A DNA stretch of 64,000 bases from Streptomyces californicus (GCF_000717645.1 NZ_JNZZ01000017.1:134949-198948); one strand, 5' to 3'. Positions 1 to 8,985 are shown, counted from the stretch's first letter. Notes: generated from the sequence alone by a model not told the origin. Translations and numbers: made by a program.

Positions 1-2341
1 CGGAACCGGCGCCGACCTGGCCGCGCTGGGCGCCGGGTCCGCCGCCGAGGCTCTTGGCGCCGGGGCCGCCCGGTCCGCCGCCCAGGCCCGCGCGCTGGCC
101 GTTGCCCGCGCCGTTCCCGTTGCCGGCGAGGAGGCCGCCCGGAGCGCCGCCGGGCTGCTGGCCGGGGCCCTGCTTGGACGGGGGCTGCTTGCCGCCGTGG
201 GCGACGTCGACGGGCAGCATGACCAGCGCGGTCGTGCCACCGGAGTCGGAGGGGCGCAGCTGGATGCGGATGCCGTGACGCAGCGAGAGCCGGCCGACCA
301 CGAAGAGGCCCATGCGGCGGGAGACGGAGACGTCCACCGTCGGCGGCTGCGCGAGCCGCTCGTTGATCGCGGCGAGGTCCTCGGGGGAGAGGCCGATGCC
401 GGTGTCGTGGATCTCGACGAGGACACGGCCGTCGGGCAGCGCGTGACCGGTGACCTTGACCTTCGTCTGCGGCGAGGAGAACGAGGTGGCGTTCTCCAGC
501 AGCTCGGCGAGGAGGTGCACGAGGTCGTTGACGACCCGGCCGGCGACCTCGGTGGCGGGCACCGCGGAGAGTTCGATGCGCTCGTACTGCTCCACCTCGG
601 AGGCGGCGGCGCGGAGCACGTCGACCAGCGGCACGGGCCGCGTCCACCGGCGTCCCGGCTCCTCACCCGCGAGGACGAGGAGGTTCTCGCCGTTACGGCG
701 CATACGGGTCGCGAGGTGGTCGAGCTTGAAGAGCGAGGAGAGCTGGTCCGGGTCGGCCTCGCGCGACTCCAGCTCGGAGATGAGCGAGAGCTGGCGCTGG
801 ATGAGGCCCTGCGAACGCCGCGAGAGGTTGGTGAACATCGCGTTGACGTTGCCCCGGAGGAGGGCCTGCTCGGCGGCGAGGCGGACGGCCTCGCGGTGCA
901 CGTCGTCGAAGGCCGCAGCCACCTGGCCGATCTCGTCCCGGGAGTGCACGCCGACGGACTCGACGGAGGTGTCGACGTCCTGCGGGTCGGTCTCGGAGAG
1001 CTGCTTGACGAGCTCGGGCAGCCGGTCCTGGGCGACGCGGGTGGCGGTGTCCTGGAGGCGGCGCAGCGAGCGGATCATGGAGCGGGCCACCACGAAGGCG
1101 CCGACGAGCGAGACGCCGAGCACGATGAGGATGACCGCACCGTTGACGATCGCCTCGCGCTGGGACGCCTGGCGCAGCTCGCGCGCCTTGGCCTCCATGT
1201 CGCTGAGGAGGGTGGCCTCGATCGTCTCCATGGCCTTGATCTTGATGGTGCTCTGGTCGTACCAGTCCAGGTACGACCGGACCTGCTTGCCCTCGATCCC
1301 GTTCGTGGTGTCCAGGATGCGCTTGGCGTACATGTTCCCGGCGTTGATCTCCGGGTTGCCGTTGTCCAGGGGCGCCATGAGCTCCTCGGCGCTCTCCCCG
1401 GTCGTCGCGTAGATCTGCTTGAACGAGGTGAGGGCGCGCGACTCCTTGGCGAGCGCGTTGGAGCCGAACTGCCGGTCGTTCGGGTTGAGGTGCGGCTCCT
1501 TGACCGAACCGCCGGGCAGCGCCGCGGCGATGATCGCGCGCTGGACCGAGGCGTACTCCTTGGCGGAGGAGAACGCCGCCAGGGCCCGGGTCCGCTTGAT
1601 CATGTCGGGGTTGCTGGTCGCCTGCGCCATGTCCTGCGAGAGGCTCAGCAGCGAGGTGATCAGCTGGTTGTACTGGTCGATCGTGTTGAGACTCGGCGAG
1701 CCCTCCTCGTACGCCGTCTTGCGGATCGTACGGATGGTGCCGAGCTGGGACGCGATCGACGAGATGCTCGCGTGGATGCTCTCCAGGGACTCGTCGCCCT
1801 CGGAGTCACCGATCGTGTCGGTCTCCTTGAGGAAGGCGTCCTTGGCGCGGTCGGTCTTGTCCCGGGGCCCGGCGACCTTGTAGTCGGTGGGCTTGGACTT
1901 GTTCGACAGCGGACCGGCCGACTGGTCGCGCTCCACCTGGAGCGCCTGGGCGAGCGAGGTCGCCTGCTTGGTCATCTTGGTCAGCAGCTGCATGTGCTCC
2001 AGCTGCTGCATGTCGGTCATGGACTCGTTGATCCGGAGCCCGCCGAGGGTGGTCGCGGCGACCACGGGGAGGGCGAGGAGCGAGACCAGTCGCGTGCTGA
2101 TGCGCCAGTTACGGAGCGCTATGCGCGAGCCGGTGTCGGACGGCCCGCGGGTCGGCGCCGGCGTTCCGGCCTCCGGCGCCTCGGCCGTCGGGGAGCCCGG
2201 GCGCTGCGCACGGTCGCTGTTGTCGCCGGCTGCGGCCGGCCCGGGGTTCTGGGCGTGCTGGGGCGAGGAACCGCGGTCGGTCCCGCCGCGCGGCTCCTGT
2301 TCCGCCGGAGCGCTGCCATCCCTCTTGAAACGTCCCTGCAC
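1..2341 (-). CDS. cvnA1: Conservon NIT-domain sensor histidine kinase (CvnA1-like), 3' end beyond window
   Basis: Membrane-anchored sensor kinase-like protein; 780 codons are visible and the C-terminus lies off the left edge. A Pro/Ala-rich cytoplasmic leader of about 75 residues precedes a first membrane helix (about 80-100). A helical extracellular region of the nitrate/nitrite-sensing NIT type follows, then a second helix (about 394-415) and a HAMP linker. The helix carrying RRNGENLLVLAG (near 550) comes before a GHKL ATPase with N-box ELLENATSF (near 613), DTGIGL (near 647) and a final GGTTALVMLP strand. The tail is rich in Gly, Pro and Gln. The conventional H-box is poorly conserved, as in other conservon kinases. 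GTG at 2341 is chosen because the frame is closed upstream. The partner genes cvnB-D would lie to the left. Assignment as the first conservon rests on the neighbouring FAH-gltX order. Confidence 0.85.
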   Translation of the reverse strand, partial: MQGRFKRDGSAPAEQEPRGGTDRGSSPQHAQNPGPAAAGDNSDRAQRPGSPTAEAPEAGTPAPTRGPSDTGSRIALRNWRISTRLVSLLALPVVAATTLGGLRINESMTDMQQLEHMQLLTKMTKQATSLAQALQVERDQSAGPLSNKSKPTDYKVAGPRDKTDRAKDAFLKETDTIGDSEGDESLESIHASISSIASQLGTIRTIRKTAYEEGSPSLNTIDQYNQLITSLLSLSQDMAQATSNPDMIKRTRALAAFSSAKEYASVQRAIIAAALPGGSVKEPHLNPNDRQFGSNALAKESRALTSFKQIYATTGESAEELMAPLDNGNPEINAGNMYAKRILDTTNGIEGKQVRSYLDWYDQSTIKIKAMETIEATLLSDMEAKARELRQASQREAIVNGAVILIVLGVSLVGAFVVARSMIRSLRRLQDTATRVAQDRLPELVKQLSETDPQDVDTSVESVGVHSRDEIGQVAAAFDDVHREAVRLAAEQALLRGNVNAMFTNLSRRSQGLIQRQLSLISELESREADPDQLSSLFKLDHLATRMRRNGENLLVLAGEEPGRRWTRPVPLVDVLRAAASEVEQYERIELSAVPATEVAGRVVNDLVHLLAELLENATSFSSPQTKVKVTGHALPDGRVLVEIHDTGIGLSPEDLAAINERLAQPPTVDVSVSRRMGLFVVGRLSLRHGIRIQLRPSDSGGTTALVMLPVDVAHGGKQPPSKQGPGQQPGGAPGGLLAGNGNGAGNGQRAGLGGGPGGPGAKSLGGGPGAQRGQVGAGS

Positions 2342-2922
2342 TAGCGTCGCAACCTCTGGACCAGGCGTTCCGCCCGCGTGTGCGGACGGGAACGGTGTCG
2401 GCGTAGTGGAGCGCTGGACGCGCCCCATGGTGGTCGTGTGAACGACCGGCGTACTTCCCCTCCCGCCGCTACTCGGCGCTGCTCTGCGCCCCTGCGCGCC
2501 GGTCTGAAACCGCGGCGGTGCGTGGAATTCCAGCACAGTGGCGGATCTCCAACAAGGGCCGTGTGCGGGGCCGTGATCCGAGTGACGCGATGTGACGGCC
2601 GAGTGACAAGCGGTGCAACTCGATCATGGGCAAAACGGGCAGGAGTGAATCATTCGCCAGGGTGTCATGGGTGTCCCAGTCGCGATGATCGGGAGCGGAA
2701 TGGTGGATTCAGTGATGCAATGTCCGTTTTCTGGATCAAGGTCGGAGGTCCGATCTGGGTGAATTGTCGAATAGTTCGTGAGCAAACTCACATGATGATC
2801 GTCGACTCTTCCCCCCTTCGGTGGGGAATCGGATGTTTAGCCTGGCGCTTTACAGGGATGGCGCATCCGACAAGCCGGCGCCGCGACGAGCGACGCCCTC
2901 ACCGACAGGGTCCTGACCGCAC
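2342..2922. other. Intergenic region with inverted repeats, no supported gene
   Basis: This 581-base gap separates the divergent kinase and the 60-residue gene. It is less GC-rich than its surroundings. Two inverted repeats are visible: GTGAG-CAAA-CTCAC at 2778-2791, and TTCCCC paired with GGGGAA at 2809-2828 around a CTTCGG-type loop. Reading frames across it have shadow-like composition. Promoters for both flanking genes presumably lie here; I cannot fix a start site. Confidence 0.4.
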
Positions 2923-3105
2923 ATGAAGACGACGACGATGTTCCGCAACACCGCCAACCCCCGGCGCACCACGCTGGCGCACCTCACGGACGCCGCGGAG
3001 CTGCAGACGCCGCCCCGGCCGGAGCACGCCGCCGAACTGCCGAACGTCACGGCCAACCCGCGCCGCACCATCCTCATGGAAGCCCCGGTCACGACCGCCC
3101 CGTAG
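2923..3105 (+). CDS. Small hypothetical protein with duplicated ANPRRT motif
   Basis: Sixty residues, no recognised family. It starts MKTTTMFRNTANPRRTTL and repeats the motif near the end as TANPRRTIL, so an NPRRT[TI]L element occurs at residues 12-18 and 45-51. A Pro/Glu linker lies between them. There is no signal peptide, membrane segment or cysteine. ATG at 2923 gives the only frame without shadow-like composition; the ribosome site (ACAGGG) is weak. The gene stands alone between the conservon kinase and the FAH gene. The duplicated basic motif could be a binding peptide or processing site; that is speculation. Confidence 0.5.
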   Translation: MKTTTMFRNTANPRRTTLAHLTDAAELQTPPRPEHAAELPNVTANPRRTILMEAPVTTAP

Positions 3106-3219
3106 CGCGCCGCGGCACCCCGCGATGCGCACGGCGGCACCCCTCGTCCGAGCCGGGCGAAGCGCTAGCCTGGAGCGTCAGTCTTCAGCCAGCAAGCAAG
3201 TGAGGGGCGACAGCATCCC

Positions 3220-4005
3220 GTGCGCATCGCCAGGTTCTCCATCGACGGCAATGTCGCCTTCGGCGCCGTCGAGGGGCAGGGCACCGTGGAATCCGGTGAC
3301 CTCGTCCTCGACATCATCAAGGGCATCCCGTACGCCGACTTCGAGCTCTCGGGCACCAAGGTCCCGCTGAACAAGGTCCGGCTGCTGCCCCCGGTGCTCC
3401 CCAACAAGGTCGTGGCCGTGGGCCGCAACTACGCGGAGCACGCGGCCGAACTCGGCCACGAGGTCCCCGAGGCGCCGATCACCTTCTTCAAGCCCACCAC
3501 CTCGGTGATCGGCTCCGGCGACGCGATCGAGTACCCCTCCTTCTCCGAAGAGCTGCACCACGAGGCCGAGCTGGCCGTGGTCATCGGCCGCATGTGCCGC
3601 GAGGTGCCCCGCGAGCGCGTGCGTGACGTCGTCCTCGGCTACACCTGCGCCAACGACGTCACCGCCCGCGACGTGCAGCGGCGCGAGAAGCAGTGGGCCC
3701 GCGCCAAGGGCTTCGACACCGCCTGCCCGCTGGGCCCCTGGGTGGAGACCGACGTGGACCCCCACGACCTCACCATCCAGGCGACGGTCAACGGCGAACA
3801 GCGCCAGCTCGGCCGTACGAGCGACATGATCCGCTCCGTCGAGGACCTGGTCGTCCACATCTCGGAGGCGATGACGCTGCTCCCGGGCGACGTCATCCTC
3901 ACCGGCACCCCCGCAGGGGTCGGGCCCCTGCACGTCGGCGACGAGGTCGCCGTCACCATCGAAGGCATCGGCACTCTCACCAACAAGGTGATCAAGCGTG
4001 GCTAA
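3220..4005 (+). CDS. Fumarylacetoacetate hydrolase family protein
   Basis: 261 residues with the full FAH fold: an N-terminal beta domain of about 60 residues, then the catalytic domain opening [15 protein letters not shown]. Acidic metal ligands are seen in the [11 protein letters not shown] segment (around residue 110) and in the [13 protein letters not shown] motif (around 145). The C-terminal strand [11 protein letters not shown] is typical. Family members hydrolyse or decarboxylate 2-oxo acids in catabolism or act as oxaloacetate decarboxylases; the substrate here cannot be read from sequence. GTG at 3220 follows a GAGGGG ribosome site. The stop overlaps the gltX start by 8 bases, implying co-transcription and translational coupling. 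Confidence 0.93.
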   Translation: MRIARFSIDGNVAFGAVEGQGTVESGDLVLDIIKGIPYADFELSGTKVPLNKVRLLPPVLPNKVVAVGRNYAEHAAELGHEVPEAPITFFKPTTSVIGSGDAIEYPSFSEELHHEAELAVVIGRMCREVPRERVRDVVLGYTCANDVTARDVQRREKQWARAKGFDTACPLGPWVETDVDPHDLTIQATVNGEQRQLGRTSDMIRSVEDLVVHISEAMTLLPGDVILTGTPAGVGPLHVGDEVAVTIEGIGTLTNKVIKRG

Positions 4006-5473
4006 CGCACCCGTACGCGTCCGTTTCTGTCCCTCCCCGACCGGCAACCCCCACGTGGGCCTGGTCCGGACGGCGCTGTTCAACTGGGCCTTCGCCCGGC
4101 ACCACCAGGGCACCCTGGTCTTCCGGATCGAGGACACCGACGCGGCGCGCGACTCGGAGGAGTCCTACCAGCAGCTGCTCGACTCGATGCGCTGGCTCGG
4201 CCTGGACTGGGACGAGGGCCCCGAGATCGGCGGCCCGCACGCCCCCTACCGCCAGTCGCAGCGGATGGACCTGTACAAGGACGTCGCCGAGAAGCTCCTC
4301 GCCGCCGGGTACGCCTACCCCTGCTACTGCACCACCGAGGAGCTGGACACCCGCCGCGACGCCGCCCGCGCCGCCGGGAAGCCGTCCGGCTACGACGGCC
4401 ACTGCCGCGACCTCACCGCCGAGCGGAAGGCCGCGTACGAGGCCGAGGGCCGCACCTCGATCATCCGCTTCCGGATGCCCGACGAGGCCATCACCTTCAC
4501 CGACCTGGTCCGCGGCGAGATCACCGTCCAGCCGGAGAACGTCCCCGACTACGGCATCGTCCGCGCCAACGGGGCCCCGCTCTACACGCTGGTCAACCCG
4601 GTCGACGACGCGCTGATGGAGATCACCCACGTCCTGCGCGGCGAGGACCTGCTCTCCTCCACCCCGCGCCAGATCGCCCTGTACCGGGCGCTCATCGAGC
4701 TGGGCGTCGCCAAGGACACCCCGGCCTTCGGCCACCTCCCGTACGTCATGGGCGAGGGCAACAAGAAGCTCTCCAAGCGCGACCCGCAGGCATCCCTCAA
4801 CCTCTACCGCGAGCGCGGCTTCCTCCCCGAGGGGCTGCTCAACTACCTCTCGCTGCTGGGCTGGTCGATCGCCGAGGACCGGGACATCTTCTCGATGGAC
4901 GAGCTGGTCGCCGCGTTCGACATCGAGGACGTCAACGCCAACCCCGCCCGCTTCGACCTCAAGAAGTGCGAGCACATCAACGCCGAGCACATCCGCATGC
5001 TCGACGTGAAGACCTTCACCGAGGCGTGCGGCCCCTGGCTGAAGGCCCCCTTCGCCCCCTGGGCCCCCGAGGCGTTCGACGCGGAGAAGTGGACCCGCAT
5101 CGCCCCGTACGCCCAGACCCGGGTCACGGTCCTCTCCGACATCACCGACAACGTCGACTTCCTCTTCCTCGACGAGCCGGTGGAGGACGAGGCGTCCTGG
5201 GCCAAGGCGATGAAGGGCGAGCCGGCGGCCCTGCTGACCACGGCCCGCGCCCATCTGGAGGCGGCCGACTGGAGCGACCCGGAGTCGCTGAAGAACGCCG
5301 TCCTCACCGCCGGCGAGGCCCACGGCCTCAAGCTCGGCAAGGCCCAGGCCCCGGTCCGCGTCGCCGTCACGGGCCGCACCGTCGGCCTGCCGCTCTTCGA
5401 GTCCCTGGAGATCCTGGGCCGCGACAAGAGCCTGGCCCGCATCGACGCGGCCCTCGCCAAGCTGGCCGCGTAA
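3998..5473 (+). CDS. gltX: Glutamyl-tRNA synthetase (class I)
   Basis: 491 residues, usual length for bacterial GluRS. It charges tRNA-Glu with glutamate in the cytoplasm, and in actinobacteria also tRNA-Gln, which is then amidated. The nucleotide-binding signature [10 protein letters not shown] lies at residues 13-22 and the KMSKS-type loop reads KLSKRDP near residue 257. The alpha-helical anticodon-binding domain fills the C-terminal third. GTG at 3998 overlaps the end of the FAH gene. Three tRNA-Glu and two tRNA-Gln genes lie about 1 kb downstream, so the enzyme sits beside its own substrates. Confidence 0.98.
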   Translation: MANAPVRVRFCPSPTGNPHVGLVRTALFNWAFARHHQGTLVFRIEDTDAARDSEESYQQLLDSMRWLGLDWDEGPEIGGPHAPYRQSQRMDLYKDVAEKLLAAGYAYPCYCTTEELDTRRDAARAAGKPSGYDGHCRDLTAERKAAYEAEGRTSIIRFRMPDEAITFTDLVRGEITVQPENVPDYGIVRANGAPLYTLVNPVDDALMEITHVLRGEDLLSSTPRQIALYRALIELGVAKDTPAFGHLPYVMGEGNKKLSKRDPQASLNLYRERGFLPEGLLNYLSLLGWSIAEDRDIFSMDELVAAFDIEDVNANPARFDLKKCEHINAEHIRMLDVKTFTEACGPWLKAPFAPWAPEAFDAEKWTRIAPYAQTRVTVLSDITDNVDFLFLDEPVEDEASWAKAMKGEPAALLTTARAHLEAADWSDPESLKNAVLTAGEAHGLKLGKAQAPVRVAVTGRTVGLPLFESLEILGRDKSLARIDAALAKLAA

Positions 5474-5490
5474 CCGCACGGGACGCCCCT

Positions 5491-5526
5491 GAGAAGGGCC
5501 GCAGCCGACCGGCTGCGGCCCTTCTC
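5491..5526 (+). terminator. gltX intrinsic-type terminator
   Basis: A perfect 16-bp stem (GAGAAGGGCCGCAGCC and its complement) with a GACC loop starts 18 bases after the gltX stop. There is no strong T run, as is usual in Streptomyces. Confidence 0.8.
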
Positions 5527-5572
5527 GGCGTTCGCCCTCCAGGGGCTCCCCGGCCCGGCTAGCGTGAGGCCC

Positions 5573-6292
5573 ATGCCGATCCGCGCAGTGCTCTGGGACA
5601 TCGACGACACGATCTTCGACTACGCGGGCGCCGCCCGCACCGGGATGCGGCAGCACCTGGAGCGCGAGGGCTTCCCCGGGACGTACGTCTCGATGGAAGG
5701 GGCCCTCGACGCCTGGACGGAGCTGAGCGTCCGGCACTGGGAGCGCCTGGCCGCCGGGGAGACGGACTTCGCCGGGCAGCGCCGGGACCGGGTGCGGGAG
5801 TTCCTCTCGCGGGACCTCCGGGACGCCGAGGCCGACGAGTGGTTCGATCGCCACGCGGCCCACTACGAGGCGGCCTGGGCGCTCTTCCCGGACGTGCTGC
5901 CCGTGCTCGACCTGCTGTCCCGCGACTACCGGCACGGGATCCTGTCCAACGCGAACACCGACCACCAGCACCACAAGCTGACCGCGCTCGGCGTCCGGGA
6001 CCGCTTCGAGGTGATGGTCTGCGCGGTCGAGCTGGGGGTCTCCAAGCCGGAGGCCGGAGCCTTCCACGCGGCGTGCGAGGCGCTGGCGCTGGACCCGCGC
6101 GAGGTGGCGTACGTGGGCAACGAGCCCGACATCGATGCGAGCGGGGCCGTCGCCGCCGGCCTGACGGGCATCTGGCTCGACCGGCTGGGGAGAGGCGGCA
6201 GGCCCGATCTCGTGACGATCACGGGGCTCGACCAGCTCCCCGGCCTGCTGGCGGGCGATACCCGTTTTGGAGCGCCGGAGACCTTCGGGTAA
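5573..6292 (+). CDS. HAD-superfamily hydrolase (phosphatase-like)
   Basis: 239 residues. Motif I is WDIDDTIFD at residues 8-16, where the first Asp is the expected phosphoryl acceptor. Motif II lies in HGILSNAN (about 124-131), motif III has the lysine of VSKPEAGAF (about 157), and motif IV is YVGNEPDID (about 179-187). A helical cap follows motif I. This is the subfamily I architecture of small-metabolite phosphatases; the substrate is not readable. ATG at 5573 is favoured because a TAGCGT -10-like hexamer ends about 7 bases upstream, suggesting a leaderless transcript. A GTG at 5564 is an alternative. The tRNA promoter overlaps its 3' end. Confidence 0.88.
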   Translation: MPIRAVLWDIDDTIFDYAGAARTGMRQHLEREGFPGTYVSMEGALDAWTELSVRHWERLAAGETDFAGQRRDRVREFLSRDLRDAEADEWFDRHAAHYEAAWALFPDVLPVLDLLSRDYRHGILSNANTDHQHHKLTALGVRDRFEVMVCAVELGVSKPEAGAFHAACEALALDPREVAYVGNEPDIDASGAVAAGLTGIWLDRLGRGGRPDLVTITGLDQLPGLLAGDTRFGAPETFG

Positions 6293-6295
6293 TGT
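6267..6295 (+). promoter_or_regulatory. Probable promoter of the tRNA cluster
   Basis: TTGGAG (6267-6272) and TAATGT (6290-6295) with 17 bases between them fit a vegetative sigma-70-type promoter. It overlaps the stop codon of the HAD gene and lies about 85 bases before the first tRNA. Confidence 0.5.
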
Positions 6296-6380
6296 TCTTT
6301 CTGCGCCGCCCGAGCGGGCCGAAAGATCCGGCCGGGAAGCGCAGACAGAAGTGAAGCCCCCACCAGGGGTTGCATTTCAG

Positions 6381-6452
6381 TGGGCTATGGTGTAATTGGC
6401 AACACTACGGTTTCTGGTACCGTCATTCTAGGTTCGAGTCCTGGTAGCCCAG
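6381..6452 (+). tRNA. tRNA-Gln (CTG), copy 1
   Basis: 72-base cloverleaf. The acceptor arms TGGGCTA and TAGCCCA pair perfectly, the T loop has GGTTCGAGTCC, and the anticodon loop reads TTCTGGT with anticodon CTG. No 3' CCA is encoded. Sequence is identical to copy 2 at 6699. Confidence 0.95.
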
Positions 6453-6480
6453 CGCAGTACAAGCAAGACCAGCAGGACAA

Positions 6481-6553
6481 GCCCCCGTTGTGTAGCGGCC
6501 TAGCACGCTGCCCTCTCACGGCAGTAGCGCCGGTTCGAATCCGGTCGGGGGTA
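6481..6553 (+). tRNA. tRNA-Glu (CTC), copy 1
   Basis: 73-base cloverleaf. GCCCCCG pairs with CGGGGGT through a terminal G-T pair. The anticodon loop CCCTCAC carries CTC and the T arm has CCGGTTCGAATCCGG. CCA is not encoded. It is the substrate of the nearby gltX product. Confidence 0.95.
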
Positions 6554-6613
6554 CAGATCCTTCCCGCGAGAACATCTGGGTCGCACCCACGTTCTCGATG
6601 CAGGATCGCTAGG

Positions 6614-6686
6614 GCCCCCGTTGTGTAGCGGCCTAGCACGCTGCCCTCTCACGGCAGTAGCGCCGGTTCGAATCCGGTCGGGGGTA
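6614..6686 (+). tRNA. tRNA-Glu (CTC), copy 2
   Basis: Same 73 bases as copy 1, with the same arms and CTC anticodon. Separated from copy 1 by a 60-base spacer and from the next tRNA-Gln by 12 bases. CCA is not encoded. Confidence 0.95.
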
Positions 6687-6698
6687 CTTGTCTCACCA

Positions 6699-6770
6699 TG
6701 GGCTATGGTGTAATTGGCAACACTACGGTTTCTGGTACCGTCATTCTAGGTTCGAGTCCTGGTAGCCCAG
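6699..6770 (+). tRNA. tRNA-Gln (CTG), copy 2
   Basis: Identical to copy 1 over 72 bases, anticodon CTG. With the following tRNA-Glu it repeats the Gln-Glu order seen at 6381-6553, pointing to duplication of a two-gene block. Confidence 0.95.
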
Positions 6771-6790
6771 CGCAAGTCAGCAGTAACCAC

Positions 6791-6863
6791 GCCCCCGTTG
6801 TGTAGCGGCCTAGCACGCTGCCCTCTCACGGCAGTAGCGCCGGTTCGAATCCGGTCGGGGGTA
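6791..6863 (+). tRNA. tRNA-Glu (CTC), copy 3
   Basis: Third identical tRNA-Glu. It is the only member of the cluster followed directly by CCA (6864-6866), possibly by chance. Confidence 0.95.
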
Positions 6864-6874
6864 CCACAGCAGGA

Positions 6875-6910
6875 CGGAAAGGCCCTCCACCCCGGTGGAG
6901 GGCCTTTCCG
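6875..6910. terminator. Bidirectional terminator, tRNA cluster / merR
   Basis: A 17-bp perfect stem (CGGAAAGGCCCTCCACC with its complement) and a minimal loop sit between the last tRNA and the convergent MerR gene. The stem ends in AAA/TTT on both sides, so it can serve both directions. Confidence 0.8.
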
Positions 6911-6923
6911 CTGCTCCGGCGTC

Positions 6924-7565
6924 TCACAGGCCGTACCGGCGGGCGGACTCCTCGCTCTGCGCCAGCCTCCGCAGCGACATCAGCAGCGGTTCGTACAACA
7001 CCGCCGACGCCACCGCCTTCTCGACCTGCTCGGCCTCCGACCCGTACGTCTCCATCTCGTCCAGATCGTGCACGGCCGCCTGCTCCATGATCCGCGCCTG
7101 ACGCGTCAAGTAGCCGATGTCACACGGGTATCCGAGCCGCACCAGCGAGGCGACCGACGCGACCAGGGACCGGTGCACGGGGGAGAGGTCGCCGAGCTCC
7201 AGCGCGGTCGACCACCCCAACTCCGTGAGGAGCGCCGCCACATGGGCGCGTGCCTCGGCGGTCTCCGGGGCGTCCTCGTCGGGCGAGGGGCCGTGCGGCA
7301 GAGCCCACAGCGCCGCCCCCAGCCGGATCGTGCGGCCCAGCGACTCGTCGTCGACATGCGTGAGCACTTCGCGGGCCGTGGCCACCGGGAGGCGCCCCAC
7401 CTGGATCAGCGCCCGCACCAGCCGCAGTCGCCGTAGGTGCCCCTCGTCGTACTCCGCCTGCGTGGCGCTGACCCGCAGCCCGGCCGGGATCAGCCCTTCC
7501 CGCAGGTAGTACTTGATCGTCGCCGTCGAGACGCCGCTCCGCTCACTGAGTTCCGAGAGTCGCAT
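6924..7565 (-). CDS. MerR-family transcriptional regulator
   Basis: 213 residues. The N-terminal winged helix MRLSELSERSGVSTATIKYY is canonical MerR (helix-turn-helix, then YLREGLIP and a wing near YDEGHLRRL), followed by a dimerisation helix. The 130-residue C-terminal domain is helical and has a single Cys (in GYPCDIGYL), so it is not a metal-binding MerR; its ligand is unknown. ATG at 7565 is preferred over an upstream in-frame start because GGGAAGG lies just before it. It is divergent from the DUF4188 gene, and two palindromic sites between the genes are the likely operator. Inference: it controls itself and the DUF4188 gene. Confidence 0.9.
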   Translation of the reverse strand: MRLSELSERSGVSTATIKYYLREGLIPAGLRVSATQAEYDEGHLRRLRLVRALIQVGRLPVATAREVLTHVDDESLGRTIRLGAALWALPHGPSPDEDAPETAEARAHVAALLTELGWSTALELGDLSPVHRSLVASVASLVRLGYPCDIGYLTRQARIMEQAAVHDLDEMETYGSEAEQVEKAVASAVLYEPLLMSLRRLAQSEESARRYGL

Positions 7566-7590
7566 GCCGTGCCTTCCCTTGCGCCCCGTC

Positions 7591-7635
7591 TTGGACAGTG
7601 CCACTATCCCACCATTGGATAGCGCAACTCTCCAA
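7591..7635. promoter_or_regulatory. Twin MerR-type operator between merR and DUF4188 gene
   Basis: Two 21-base imperfect palindromes lie 24 bases apart. Site A (7591-7611) is TTGGACAG-5-CTATCCCA; site B (7615-7635) is TTGGATAG-5-CTCTCCAA. Arm identity is 6 of 8 in A and 7 of 8 in B. The layout is typical of MerR operators, and both lie in the 88-base divergent gap. Confidence 0.6.
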
Positions 7636-7653
7636 CCAAACGGGGGTTATGAC

Positions 7654-8202
7654 GTGTTCGCGAAACCTGTACCGGGCCGGATGACGGCGGCGGCCGAGGG
7701 CGATGTGGTCATCCTGCTCATCGGGATGCGCATCAACCACTTCCGGGGCGTGCACCACTGGCTGCCGGTTCTCGCCGCGATGCCGCGCATGCTGCGGGAG
7801 TTGGGGCGGTACAAGGACCGCGGGCTGCTCGGCCACGTCCTGCTCACCGGTTCGCCCCGCACGTACTACGTCGTCCAGTACTGGGAGTCGAAGGAGAAGC
7901 TGTACGCCTACGCGGCCGCTCCCGACATGTTCCACCGCCGGGCCTGGGCGATCATCAACCGCAAGGAGAAGAAGTCCCGGCAGCACGTGGGGCTGTGGCA
8001 CGAGACCTATGTCGTGCCCGAGGGTGGCTACGAGTCCATCTACGCCGACATGCCGCCGTTCGGCCTGGGCGCGGCCACCGGCGTGCTGCCGATCGCGTCG
8101 CGCGGCCGCCGTGCGGCGGACCGGCTCGCCCACCGGTCGTCCGGGAAGAAGAAGACGGCCGCCACGACACTGGGGCGGCCTGCGGAAGGGGCGGGGGAGT
8201 AG
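7654..8202 (+). CDS. DUF4188 domain protein (monooxygenase-like fold)
   Basis: 182 residues matching the DUF4188 family: PGRMTAAAEGDVVILLIGMR at the start, a conserved NHFRGVHHWLPVLAAMPRML segment, then YVVQYWESKEKLYAYA and the WHETYVV strand. The family is related to alpha-beta barrel monooxygenases, but no biochemical role is established and none is claimed. The C-terminus is a basic low-complexity tail. GTG at 7654 follows a GGGGG ribosome site by about 7 bases. It is the probable target of the divergent MerR regulator. Confidence 0.85.
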   Translation: MFAKPVPGRMTAAAEGDVVILLIGMRINHFRGVHHWLPVLAAMPRMLRELGRYKDRGLLGHVLLTGSPRTYYVVQYWESKEKLYAYAAAPDMFHRRAWAIINRKEKKSRQHVGLWHETYVVPEGGYESIYADMPPFGLGAATGVLPIASRGRRAADRLAHRSSGKKKTAATTLGRPAEGAGE

Positions 8203-8268
8203 CGAGAGGGGAAGGGGCGGCGCGCCCGCCCGTACGGGAGCGGCGCGTCGTGCCGTACGCCGGGGAGG

Positions 8269-8985
8269 TCAGCCGCTGCGGCGCAGGGCCTCGCTGAGTC
8301 GGGCCGCCGAGTCGATGACCGCCTGGGCGTGCATCCGGCCAGGGTGACGCGTCAGCCGCTCGATCGGTCCGGAGACCGAGACCGCGGCGACCACCCGGTT
8401 CGACGGCCCGCGCACCGGGGCGGAGACCGAGGCGACGCCCGGTTCCCGCTCGCCGATCGACTGGGCCCAGCCCCGCCGCCGTACGCCGGAGAGCGCCGTC
8501 GCCGTGAACCGGGCGCCCTGGAGGCCCCGGTGCAGGCGCTCCGGCTCCTCCCAGGCCATCAGGATCTGCGCGGAGGAGCCCGCCTTCATCGTGAGCGTGG
8601 AGCCGACCGGCACCGTGTCCCGGAGTCCGGACAGCCGTTCCGCCGCCGCCACGCAGATGCGCATGTCGCCCTGCCGGCGGTAGAGCTGCGCGCTCTCGCC
8701 GGTGATGTCGCGCAGGTGGGTGAGCACCGGTCCGGCCGTGGCCAGCAGGCGGTCCTCGCCCGCCGCCGCCGCCAGCTCCGACAGCCGGGGGCCGAGGATG
8801 AACCGGCCCTGCATGTCCCTCGCCACCATCCGGTGGTGTTCCAGTGCCACGGCCAGTCGATGGGCCGTGGGCCGTGCGAGCCCGGTCGCCGCGACCAGCC
8901 CGGCGAGGGTGGCCGGACCGGACTCCAGGGCGCTCAATACCAGAGCCGCCTTGTCGAGAACGCCGACGCCGCTAGAGTTGTCCAT
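8269..8985 (-). CDS. ndgR: IclR-family amino-acid metabolism regulator NdgR
   Basis: 238 residues, the length known for Streptomyces NdgR, starting [20 protein letters not shown]. The winged helix (about 8-65, with [12 protein letters not shown] as recognition segment) is followed by the IclR effector domain. NdgR is known to bind upstream of leuCD and other branched-chain and sulfur amino-acid genes. The divergent leuC supports the name. A short gap of 174 bases contains the shared control region. Confidence 0.92.
   Translation of the reverse strand: MDNSSGVGVLDKAALVLSALESGPATLAGLVAATGLARPTAHRLAVALEHHRMVARDMQGRFILGPRLSELAAAAGEDRLLATAGPVLTHLRDITGESAQLYRRQGDMRICVAAAERLSGLRDTVPVGSTLTMKAGSSAQILMAWEEPERLHRGLQGARFTATALSGVRRRGWAQSIGEREPGVASVSAPVRGPSNRVVAAVSVSGPIERLTRHPGRMHAQAVIDSAARLSEALRRSG

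Noticed and set aside
197..2344. Long plus-strand frame of 715 codons over the kinase gene
   Set aside because: It is the mirror of the real minus-strand gene. The translation is Arg/Gly/Val-rich without motifs, while the opposite strand gives a complete NIT-HAMP-ATPase protein.
6381..6863. tRNA cluster as an integration site of a mobile element
   Set aside because: The downstream genes look like ordinary chromosomal genes, no integrase is nearby, and repeated tRNA 3' ends are explained by the gene duplication itself.
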